A stretch of DNA of 8,880 nt from assembly GCA_046154545.1 (NCBI GenBank), contig JBJXGC010000017.1, positions 1-8,880 on the forward strand, written 5' to 3'. The translations under genes and the position numbers were made by a program. The DNA comes from JBJXGC01 sp046154545. Its GTDB lineage: Bacteria; Chloroflexota; Dehalococcoidia; Tepidiformales; Tepidiformaceae. Shown piece by piece: positions 1-5,646 of the stretch. Each line of letters starts with the position of its first letter. Position 1 is the stretch's first letter. The notes beneath the pieces were generated by a model. It was not told the DNA's origin. It searched no databases and was given only the letters and a program-made list of their open reading frames with translations.

Positions 1-377
1 GAGACAAGGAAGCGCTCGTGGTAGAGCGTTGCGACGAACACACCTTCGACGCCGACCCGCTCACAGATGGCGACAAAACCGGCCCACCACCACTTGTCCT
101 CCTCTTTGTAGTAGGTGCCGAGCGTCGTGTCCTGGAGGAGGATCGTCATAGTGCGTCCATCGGGGCTCTTGAACGCCCGCTCGACGGTGATGTTCGGCAG
201 ATTCTCGGCCTCGACGGGGAGCAACACCCGCTCGCCATCGACGCTGAGAAATTCGTGAGTACACCAGCCGAGAAACGACTCCCAGCGTTCGGGCCCCTCA
301 TGTTTCTCGATGATGCGGTCGAATCGCCAGGTGCGAATCGTGGCCTGCGTGGCGGCGGAGAGATCTTCGAATCTCAT
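1..377 (-). CDS. Hypothetical protein, N-terminal part (runs off the window)
   Basis: An open minus-strand frame starts at ATG 377-375 and stays open for 125 codons to the left edge, so the C-terminus is missing. The predicted protein begins MRFEDLSAATQATIRTW and is rich in acidic and aromatic residues. It has a KWWW run near residue 99, and no signal peptide or membrane segment. I do not recognise the family. The composition (TYYKEEDKWWWAGFVAICER near residues 91-110) looks like a soluble globular protein, and the frame is more credible than the plus-strand frame opposite it, which is low-complexity. No Shine-Dalgarno is visible. A TAGACT hexamer lies at 389-384, six bases before the ATG, which would suit a leaderless transcript. 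It is divergent from the toxin-antitoxin block. The reading frame is fairly sure; the function is unknown. Confidence 0.7.
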   Translation of the reverse strand, partial: MRFEDLSAATQATIRTWRFDRIIEKHEGPERWESFLGWCTHEFLSVDGERVLLPVEAENLPNITVERAFKSPDGRTMTILLQDTTLGTYYKEEDKWWWAGFVAICERVGVEGVFVATLYHERFLV

Positions 378-453
378 GGCGCCAGTCTATCGGAGCGGGC
401 CTGATCCCTCATCCCCCCCGGTCCTGCGTACGGGATGCCGAGGGCCGGAGCGG

Positions 454-482
454 TTGACGCGCTTCTGCAGCGTCGGTAGCTT
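454..482 (+). promoter_or_regulatory. Candidate sigma-70-type promoter for the mazE/mazEF block
   Basis: TTGACG at 454-459 is separated by exactly 17 bases from TAGCTT at 477-482. This would start transcription near 489, just upstream of the Shine-Dalgarno AAGGAGG (495-501) of the first antitoxin gene. The -35 matches the consensus at five of six positions; the -10 is weak (three of six). MazE-type antitoxins usually repress their own promoter, but I found no convincing operator palindrome here. Confidence 0.45.
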
Positions 483-507
483 CAATGTAGATACAAGGAG
501 GCTGCCC

Positions 508-762
508 TTGGAAACCAAGGTACAACGCTGGGGCACCAGCCTCGCGGTCCGCATCCCGAAGGCCTTTGCCGCTCAACTGGCGCTCGACTCTGATTCGATC
601 ATCGACCTGCGCATCGAGGGTCGAACGCTGGTGGCCCAGCGTGTGGTGCCAGGTCCGGTGGTCCAGACGCTTGACGAACTCCTTGACGGCGTCACGCCCG
701 AAAACACCCATCCGGAAACAGACTGGGGCACTGACGTCGGGGCGGAGATCGTGGAATGGTAG
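508..762 (+). CDS. mazE: MazE-family antitoxin, orphan paralogue (TTG start)
   Basis: A SpoVT/AbrB-type (swapped-hairpin) antitoxin of 84 residues. The N-terminus VQRWGTSLAVRIPKAF matches the DNA-binding beta-alpha-beta core of E. coli MazE, and the acidic tail ends HPETDWGTDVGAEIVEW, like the toxin-binding tail of MazE (DWG near residues 72-74). I chose TTG at 508 because it follows a strong AAGGAGG (495-501) with a 6-base spacer and gives exactly the length of the next gene's product. The longer frame beginning at 310 overlaps the divergent gene and lacks family similarity before this point. By a hand alignment without gaps it shares about half its residues with the second antitoxin. No toxin follows it directly. 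It may be a spare antitoxin, a regulator, or the remnant of a duplicated pair. Family assignment is strong; its present function is inference. Confidence 0.87.
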   Translation: METKVQRWGTSLAVRIPKAFAAQLALDSDSIIDLRIEGRTLVAQRVVPGPVVQTLDELLDGVTPENTHPETDWGTDVGAEIVEW

Positions 763-804
763 AGGCGGCGATCCTGTTCCGAACCAAGCCAGAAGGACGA
801 GTTC

Positions 805-1059
805 ATGGAAGCTAACGTTCAGCGGTGGGGCAATAGCCTCGCAGTCCGCATCCCGAAGGCGTTCGCACTCGAGACGGGACTCTCGCAGGGCATGCGGATC
901 GAGATTGCCGTCTCCGGCCGCTCCGTCACCATCACGCCCGTCCCCGCCGGCGACGAGAAGCTGACACTCGACCAGCTCTTGGAGGGAATGACCGAAGACA
1001 TGGTCCACCCCGAGATCGATTGGGGGCCACCAGTCGGCCATGAGCGTGTCGAGTGGTAG
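805..1059 (+). CDS. mazE: MazE antitoxin
   Basis: The 84-residue antitoxin of the complete MazEF pair. Residues 5-21 (VQRWGNSLAVRIPKAFA) form the AbrB-like DNA-binding core, nearly the same as E. coli MazE (KRWGNSPAVRIP). The acidic C-terminal arm (TLDQLLEGMTED, then HPEIDWGPPVGHERVEW) matches the segment that wraps around and blocks MazF. The start ATG follows AGAAGGA (791-797) at a 7-base spacing. Its stop (1057-1059) overlaps the GTG start of mazF by 7 bases, so the two are almost certainly translationally coupled, which keeps antitoxin in supply ahead of toxin. The usual family mode is autorepression together with MazF and proteolytic loss of MazE under stress; neither is shown by the sequence. 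Confidence 0.92.
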   Translation: MEANVQRWGNSLAVRIPKAFALETGLSQGMRIEIAVSGRSVTITPVPAGDEKLTLDQLLEGMTEDMVHPEIDWGPPVGHERVEW

Positions 1060-1394
1060 ACCAACCCTATGTTCCGGACAGGGGCCATGTGGTTTGGTTG
1101 GACTTCGACCCACAGGTTGGACACGAGCAGGCAGGGCGCCGCCCAGCCGTCGTGCTGTCCGTCCGGCGCTTCAATCGGTTCACGAACCTCGCGCTGGTCA
1201 CGCCGCTGACGCGCCAGCGTAAGGGCTTCAACTTCGAGGTTCCGCTACCGGACGGGCTCGAAGTTAGCGGCGTCGCCCTCGCGGACCACACCACCTCGGT
1301 CGATTGGCGGGGCCGGCGGGCAGAGTTCATCGCCACGCTTCCAGCCGATGTGGTAGCCGCGGTTATCAACAGAGTCCAAGCAATCCTCGATTAG
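1053..1394 (+). CDS. mazF: MazF mRNA interferase toxin
   Basis: A 113-residue sequence-specific endoribonuclease toxin of the MazF/PemK family that cleaves single-stranded mRNA. Similarity to E. coli MazF runs nearly end to end: YVPDRGHVVWLDFDP (residues 6-20), EQAGRRPAVVLS (25-36), LTRQRKGFNFEVPLPDG (52-68) and GVALADHTTSVDWRGR (73-88). The residues corresponding to the catalytic Arg29 and Thr52 of E. coli MazF are present as Arg30 and Thr53, so it should be active. The GTG start at 1053 lies inside the end of mazE, and no strong ribosome binding site of its own is visible, consistent with translational coupling. It converges on thrS with only 8 bases between the stops and no clear terminator. 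The family call is near certain; the cleavage site cannot be read from sequence. Confidence 0.94.
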   Translation: MVDQPYVPDRGHVVWLDFDPQVGHEQAGRRPAVVLSVRRFNRFTNLALVTPLTRQRKGFNFEVPLPDGLEVSGVALADHTTSVDWRGRRAEFIATLPADVVAAVINRVQAILD

Positions 1395-1402
1395 GCAGGC
1401 CG

Positions 1403-3187
1403 TTACGGCACCAGCGCGCGGGTGTCCCGTTCGCTACGGAGCTTCGCGGCGATCTCCACGACCGGCATTGACCCGAGGTCCCCGCCGCCACGCACCCGCA
1501 GTGAGGCCGCCCGGCCCTCCGCTTCCCGGTCGCCGACGACGAGCATGTACGGGATCTTGCGGATCTGAGCGTCGCGGATCTTCGCGTTCATGCGTTCGCC
1601 GCGGCTGTCCACCTCGACCCGCAGCCGGAGCGCGCGTAGCTCGGCCGCGACCTCTTCGGCGTAGGGGATGTGCCGGTCGGCGATGGGGATGACCACCGCC
1701 TGCATCGGCGCCAGCCAGACCGGGAAGTTCCCTTCGTAGGTCTCGATCAGCAGCGCCACCATCCGCTCGAGGGTGGAGATGACGCCCCGGTGGACGATGA
1801 TCGGCCGGGCGCGGCTCCCATCCTCGGCGATGTACTCGAGCTTGAACTGCTCGGGGAAGTGGAAATCGACCTGGACGGTGACGAGCGTCTCGTCCTTACC
1901 CTGGGCGGTCTGGAACTGGACATCGATCTTGGGCCCATAGAAGGCGGCCTCACCCTTCGCTTCGAAGAATGGCACTTCGACTCGCTGGAGGACGCGGCGG
2001 AGGAGCGCCTCGCCTGCTTCCCACATGGCCGGGTTATCGACGTACTTCTCCTTGTCCTCGGGGTCACCGAGGGAGAGGCGGTAGGCGTAGTCCTTCAGGC
2101 CGAGGACGCCGTAGACCTCCTCCATGAGGCGAAGCACACCCTCGACCTCCTGCTCCACCTGGGCGATGTCGGCGCAGAAGATGTGGGCGTCGTTGAGCGT
2201 CATGATCCGTACGCGGCTCATGCCCGTGACCTGTCCCGACTTCTCCCAGCGGTGCATGTTGCCGAGTTCGGCGATGCGGATGGGCAGCTCGCGGTAGGAG
2301 TGCTGGTCCGCTTCGTAGACCATGATGTGGCTGGGGCAGTTCATGGGGCGGAGGACATACTCCTCGCCGTCCCGCTCCATGACGGGGTACATGGCGTCAC
2401 GGAAATGGTCCCAGTGGCCGGACTTCACGTAGAGCTGGCGCTTGGCGACCGACGGCGTGACGACGTGCTGGTAGCCACGGTCGATCTCGAGGTCTTCGAT
2501 CCAGCGCTGAAGTTCTCGGCGGATGGTGGCGCCTGCGGGCATCCAGACGACGTGGCCGGGGCCGATCTCCTCGACGAGTTCGAAGAGCCTCAGCTCCTTG
2601 CCAATGCGCCGGTGGTCCCGGCGCCGGGCCTCTTCGAGCTGGTGCTCATAGGCCTCAAGCTCCTCCTTCGTCTCGAAGAGGGCGCCGTAGACGCGCTGGA
2701 GCATCGGGTTCTTCTCGCTGCCACGCCAGTAGGCACCAGCGATGGACATGAGCTTGAAGGCCGGGATCTGGTTCGTGTAACCCACATGGCCGCCGCGGCA
2801 GAGGTCCGTGAAGGCGGCGTGCGTGCATTGGGTAATGCTGCCGTCTTCGATGTCCTTGAGAAGGTCGAGCTTGAAAGGCTGCTTCGCCCATCGCTCTTCC
2901 GCCTGGGCGCGGGTGATCTCCGCCATCTCGAACTTGTGGCGGCCCTTGACGGACTTCCGCATGCGCTCTTCCAACCAGACAAGGTCTTCGTTTGTGAGCG
3001 GCCGGGGGAGGCGGAAGTCGTAGTAGAAGCCCGTATCAATGGGAGGCCCGATGCCCAGTTCGGCCTCGGGCATGAGTTCGACCATCGCCTCGGCGAGGAC
3101 GTGGGCGGCCGAGTGGCGCATGCGTGCCAGGCGCTCCTCTTTGGGCAGGGACTTGAGGTCGATTGGGGACTGTTCGAGGTCAGACAT
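1403..3187 (-). CDS. thrS: Threonyl-tRNA synthetase lacking the TGS domain
   Basis: A 594-residue class II aminoacyl-tRNA synthetase that charges tRNA-Thr in the cytosol. The N-terminal TGS (N1) domain of the roughly 640-residue E. coli enzyme is absent. After about 20 linker residues the protein goes straight into the editing domain, with HSAAH (His25, His29) and CRGGH (Cys130, His134) as the four editing-site residues that remove mischarged serine. The catalytic core carries all three zinc ligands: Cys284 in RPMNCPSH, His335 in NDAHIFC and His466 in IIVHRG. Motif 2 lies in the RIAELGNMHRWE region (304-315) and motif 3 in GVISTLERM (468-476). The anticodon-binding domain covers about 488-590. 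The start ATG follows GGAGGAGA (minus strand, 3198-3191) with good spacing. Expression is probably controlled by the T-box at 3426-3644. It appears complete and functional. Confidence 0.97.
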   Translation of the reverse strand: MSDLEQSPIDLKSLPKEERLARMRHSAAHVLAEAMVELMPEAELGIGPPIDTGFYYDFRLPRPLTNEDLVWLEERMRKSVKGRHKFEMAEITRAQAEERWAKQPFKLDLLKDIEDGSITQCTHAAFTDLCRGGHVGYTNQIPAFKLMSIAGAYWRGSEKNPMLQRVYGALFETKEELEAYEHQLEEARRRDHRRIGKELRLFELVEEIGPGHVVWMPAGATIRRELQRWIEDLEIDRGYQHVVTPSVAKRQLYVKSGHWDHFRDAMYPVMERDGEEYVLRPMNCPSHIMVYEADQHSYRELPIRIAELGNMHRWEKSGQVTGMSRVRIMTLNDAHIFCADIAQVEQEVEGVLRLMEEVYGVLGLKDYAYRLSLGDPEDKEKYVDNPAMWEAGEALLRRVLQRVEVPFFEAKGEAAFYGPKIDVQFQTAQGKDETLVTVQVDFHFPEQFKLEYIAEDGSRARPIIVHRGVISTLERMVALLIETYEGNFPVWLAPMQAVVIPIADRHIPYAEEVAAELRALRLRVEVDSRGERMNAKIRDAQIRKIPYMLVVGDREAEGRAASLRVRGGGDLGSMPVVEIAAKLRSERDTRALVP

Positions 3188-3198
3188 GGTTCTCCTCC

Positions 3199-3421
3199 GG
3201 GGAGCTATTAGCTATTAGCTGTTAGCTCTTAGCTGCTAGTCGTTCGTTCGAAACGGCCTGCCCGTCCGCGCCGGGCGGAATGGTGGTGGCGGCGGTGGAC
3301 GTTAGCTGGCCGGGAAGAATGCGGACAGGTGGTGAAATCACGGAGAGAACTCCCGAAAACGATGTCGCACTGGGAGCCGAGCTAACAGCTAGAAGCCAAT
3401 AGCTAGTAGCTAGGAGCAGCT
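3199..3421. repeat. Two inverted clusters of a 7-base repeat (AGCTNTT-like) in the thrS leader
   Basis: On the plus strand, 3203-3237 is five tandem heptamers (AGCTATT, AGCTATT, AGCTGTT, AGCTCTT, AGCTGCT), with a decayed unit after them. On the minus strand, 3421-3379 carries the same heptamer family (AGCTGCT, three extra bases, AGCTACT, AGCTATT, GGCTTCT, AGCTGTT, AGCTC). The clusters are therefore inverted, about 140 bases apart. The 13-base block TAGCTGTTAGCTC at 3216-3228 has its exact reverse complement at 3379-3391. AGCTCC next to the thrS ribosome binding site can also pair with GGAGCT at the far edge. In the thrS transcript they could close a long hairpin whose foot touches the ribosome binding site. 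I infer structure; function is unknown. The 67-residue frame across this stretch (3425-3222, minus) looks like translated repeat rather than a gene. Confidence 0.8.
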
Positions 3422-3425
3422 CCAC

Positions 3426-3644
3426 CAGGACGAAGGCGCGCTTCGTGGTCCCACCCGGCTTCCCGCGCGAGCGAACGTCGCGCGGCTCGAGGGGCCGGTA
3501 ACGGGGCCGCTCCGTGCACGCCTATCCTCCCGTGGAAGGATTCGGGCGCAGGCTCGCGGGTGGTTTTCGCCTGCCTGGCTGTCGCGCTTGCAGCCGGGGC
3601 GCGACTCTCTGTCTGGTGGCTGGCTACTCGTCCCGGTCGGAGCC
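3426..3644 (-). promoter_or_regulatory. T-box riboswitch, threonine-specific (thrS leader)
   Basis: This minus-strand leader has the classical T-box parts in order. Stem I base: GGCTC (3644-3640) pairs with GAGCC (3555-3551), followed by a K-turn-like CGAC and then CGGG with CCCG. Specifier loop: the left strand ACGAGTA (3631-3625) contains the AGTA element; the right strand is GAAA-ACC-A (3568-3561), fitting the usual GAAN-codon-A pattern, so the specifier is ACC (3564-3562), a threonine codon. Distal part: AGAGAG (3610-3605), then a stem of 3605-3599 with 3587-3581 whose loop contains GGCTGCAA. Stem III: an 8-base perfect stem (3485-3478 with 3470-3463). Antiterminator: CGGG, bulge TGGGACC (3453-3447), ACGAAG, loop, CTTCGT, CCTG, ending at 3426; both helices pair fully. 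Uncharged tRNA-Thr is expected to bind and raise thrS expression. No U-tract terminator is visible, so the mode could be translational. Confidence 0.93.
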
Positions 3645-3651
3645 GGTATTG

Positions 3652-3675
3652 GCCGCTGGCTGTACAGCCAGCGGC
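3652..3675. promoter_or_regulatory. 24-base perfect palindrome between the hydroxylase gene and the T-box
   Basis: The half-site GCCGCTGGCTGT (3652-3663) is followed directly by its reverse complement, with no mismatch over 12 base pairs. As RNA it would form a 10-bp stem with a GUAC loop. It lies about 40 bases after the stop of the minus-strand hydroxylase gene and 8 bases before T-box Stem I. There is no T-rich tail, so as an intrinsic terminator it would be of the U-less kind. It could equally be an operator for a dimeric repressor. The structure is certain; the role is undecided. Confidence 0.6.
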
Positions 3676-3690
3676 ACTCATTGTGGATGG

Positions 3691-3720
3691 AGTGTAGCAC
3701 AGGGCCGGGGCGTGGCTTAA
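3691..3720 (-). promoter_or_regulatory. Weak candidate promoter for the thrS/T-box transcript
   Basis: On the minus strand, TTAAGC (3720-3715) and TACACT (3696-3691) are 18 bases apart. They overlap the stop codon of the upstream hydroxylase gene and would start a transcript just before the palindrome and T-box. Both hexamers are poor to moderate matches. It is suggested by position, since a T-box leader usually has its own promoter, more than by sequence quality. Confidence 0.28.
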
Positions 3721-5150
3721 AGGCCCGCGAGCTTCTTCGCGTACTCCAGGGTCCGCTTCGAATCGTAGGCGCGGCTGATCATCAGCTTCTCCGCTTCGAG
3801 CGAACCCTCGGCATGGATGGCGAGCACCGCATGGTAGCCGCCGAAGTCGCCAGTCGTCAGGTCGCTCACCATGTTCATGGCGCGGGTCCGCACCTCGCCG
3901 TCGTAGCCCGCCTTGCCGCCAAGATACTTGCGCAGGAGGTCGCCCGTATCCGGGTTGGAGAAGTCCTCGACGCCCGGCCCGGTGACGAGCATGCCGCCGG
4001 CGATGTCCTGGACGTGCTGGAGCGCCTCGTGGTAGTTATGTGCGAAGTGCCACTTGGCCATGTTTGTGGTGAGGGCGTCCGGGGCGTAGATGCCCTGCTC
4101 GTCCGGCTTACCGCGGATGGCCGCCATCTCGACGAGCGCCCGCAGGGTCTCGGCGTAGCTGATCAGCCAGGTGAGCTTGTCGCGGACGTGGGCCGCCCGG
4201 GTGATCCCGTTCATCTCCGCCATGAGCAGGGCCGAGCCGATGAGCGCATCGACGAGGGGGAGCTTGTAGGACACGGCCGTGAACCGGTGGTACTCGACGA
4301 AACCGAGCGCGAGCGGGGCCGCGAAGTCGTACTCGCCTGCCATGAAGACCCGGTCCCAGGGCACGAATACGTCGTCGAAGATCGTGATCGTCTCCATCAT
4401 CTTCCGGTCGGCGCTAAGCGGAGCGTCGAATTCGGCCTTCGGTGAACCACCGTAGGGGCTGGCGATAAGCTTCACGCCGGGCGTGTTCACGGGAATGGCG
4501 AAGGCCACGGCGTAGTCCGCTTCCGCCTCCGCCATCGCCTTCGTGGGGAGGACGATGACTTCGTTCGTGTTCGTCGTGCAGCTCGTGTGGATCTTCGCGC
4601 CGCGGACGACGATCCCGTCCGGCCGGCGCTCGACGATGTGGGTGAACATGTCCGGGTCGGCCTGGGCCAGGGGCCCCTGGCTGCGGTCGCCCTTCACGTC
4701 GGTCTGGGCGACCGAGAGCGTCAGGTCGTTGTCCCGGACATAGCGGTAGAAGGTCTCAACGCGCGCGCGATAGTTCGACTCGTACTTGGTGTCCATCAGC
4801 TTCGTGACCTTGTGGAGGCCGAAGAGCGCGTCGCTGCCGATCTCCTTCACGAGCACGACGAGGGTCTTGCCCGCGGCGGTGGCCGCTTCGATGAGCTGGC
4901 TGCGCTTCAGGAGGTCCTCGGTCGAGACCGGGATCTTGTAGTAGCGGCTGTACGGTTCGCCGTCGCCCGTCACGACGGAAAGGTCACGGGTGGCCGGGTC
5001 CTCCGCCATCTCGTAGTCGAGGGCGGCGTGGTGGACCGCCTTCTTGATCACCGGGTGGGTGGTGACGTCGGCGACTTTTTCGCCGCGATACCAGACGGCG
5101 CGTCCGTCGCGGATGGACTCGATGTACTGCTGCGGAGTGCGGAGGCCCAT
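3717..5150 (-). CDS. 4-hydroxyphenylacetate 3-hydroxylase (HpaB) family flavin-dependent oxygenase
   Basis: A 477-residue protein of the HpaB / 4-hydroxybutyryl-CoA dehydratase superfamily. Such enzymes have an acyl-CoA-dehydrogenase-like fold and use free reduced flavin or FAD. Family landmarks are RTPQQYIESI at the N-terminus, TDVKGDR (150-156), GIVVRGAKIHTS (179-190), FDDVFVPWDRVF (258-269) with AGEYDFA, EYHRF (286-290) and DIAGGMLVTGP (382-392). The four [4Fe-4S] ligands of the clostridial dehydratase AbfD are not conserved: the two cysteines after its KTASC stretch are replaced near residues 96-106 (KTLVVLVKEIG), and only the YHR histidine (His288) remains. That argues for a hydroxylase rather than a dehydratase. 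I chose ATG 5150 because AGGA (5161-5158) precedes it at 7 bases and the family N-terminus begins there; the upstream 27-codon extension is implausible. No HpaC-type flavin reductase is nearby. The substrate is unknown, probably a phenol. Confidence 0.88.
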   Translation of the reverse strand: MGLRTPQQYIESIRDGRAVWYRGEKVADVTTHPVIKKAVHHAALDYEMAEDPATRDLSVVTGDGEPYSRYYKIPVSTEDLLKRSQLIEAATAAGKTLVVLVKEIGSDALFGLHKVTKLMDTKYESNYRARVETFYRYVRDNDLTLSVAQTDVKGDRSQGPLAQADPDMFTHIVERRPDGIVVRGAKIHTSCTTNTNEVIVLPTKAMAEAEADYAVAFAIPVNTPGVKLIASPYGGSPKAEFDAPLSADRKMMETITIFDDVFVPWDRVFMAGEYDFAAPLALGFVEYHRFTAVSYKLPLVDALIGSALLMAEMNGITRAAHVRDKLTWLISYAETLRALVEMAAIRGKPDEQGIYAPDALTTNMAKWHFAHNYHEALQHVQDIAGGMLVTGPGVEDFSNPDTGDLLRKYLGGKAGYDGEVRTRAMNMVSDLTTGDFGGYHAVLAIHAEGSLEAEKLMISRAYDSKRTLEYAKKLAGL

Positions 5151-5386
5151 GATGTTGTCCTGTTCTGTAATGAGTTGAGCGCAGGCTATGGTAGGCCCGG
5201 CGAGGATTAAGGGCTGCAGCAGACGGGACACCCTGTGGCTGCACCACCAACCACGCCGGCGCCTACTTGCGTGCTCATCTCGCGATATGAGCGACGGCCG
5301 GGCCGTCGTTGAGCGGCCGAACGGCCCTCCCGGCGGTCATCCTCCCGCAGTAGTTTACGAAGGAGTCAGTCCCGCGGAGGCATGGC
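5151..5386. other. Divergent intergenic region with GC-rich hairpins
   Basis: This space separates the minus-strand hydroxylase gene from the plus-strand DUF5661-like pseudogene and should hold both promoters, but I could not pick out convincing -35/-10 pairs. It contains a 7-bp inverted repeat CGACGGC / GCCGTCG with a 3-base spacer (5292-5308) and a GGCCG-AA-CGGCC repeat just after it. In DNA this GC-rich such repeats can arise by chance. No credible small gene was seen. Confidence 0.3.
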
Positions 5387-5636
5387 ATGACCACATTCAG
5401 CGCAGACGGCGCGAAGGCGATCGGGTCTCCGGATCGGCGTAGGCTTCTCCAGCATCGACCTTGAGCAAATCCGGATGGGCCTCGCTGTCGAACTCGAACA
5501 CGGTGCCCGGGACCCGGAAACCAACGTCACCGGCGACGATCTGGAATCGACCGGACGGATCGCCTGGGCGCACCTGAAGGAGATCCCGGACTACTACGCG
5601 CGCCTGGCCAAGATGGAAGCCGAGGCGGCCCCCTAA
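5387..5636 (+). pseudogene. DUF5661-like small protein, broken by a one-base frameshift
   Basis: A strong GGAGG (5376-5380) sits 6 bases before ATG 5387, which reads MTTFSADGAKAIG and then leaves the family pattern, stopping at a TGA near 5462. The rest of the domain is in the frame one base later: LRIGVGFSSIDLEQIRMGLA, VELEHGARDPETNVTGDD, TGRIAWAHLKEIPDYYARLA and a TAA at 5634-5636. Removing one base in GGGT (5423-5426) joins them into about 82 residues. The joined protein resembles a small cytosolic family that I know as DUF5661, with its typical VELEHG, DPETNVT and AHLKE.PDYY motifs; its role is unknown. The downstream frame has no start codon before the shift, so it cannot be made whole otherwise. 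This is a real recent mutation, a sequencing or assembly error, or less likely programmed frameshifting. Codon quality after the shift is intact, which suggests recency or error. Confidence 0.82.
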
Positions 5637-5646
5637 CTGGCCACCT

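Noticed and set aside
409..1113. 234-residue minus-strand open frame opposite the antitoxins
   Set aside because: It is the mirror of two clearly homologous mazE genes plus part of mazF; its internal similarity only reflects the duplicated antitoxin sequence.
1670..3211. 513-residue plus-strand open frame
   Set aside because: It lies wholly opposite thrS, whose identity is certain, and its translation is the Leu/Val/Asp-rich pattern typical of an antisense frame in GC-rich DNA.
3222..3425. 67-residue minus-strand frame starting MELLLATSYWLLAV, considered as a leader peptide
   Set aside because: The N-terminus is simply the translated heptamer repeat, and the rest overlaps the thrS leader without family similarity or threonine-rich attenuator codons.
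5151..5231. 27-codon N-terminal extension of the hydroxylase
   Set aside because: ATG 5150 has a properly spaced AGGA and begins at the family N-terminus; the extension has no homology and contains that ribosome binding site.
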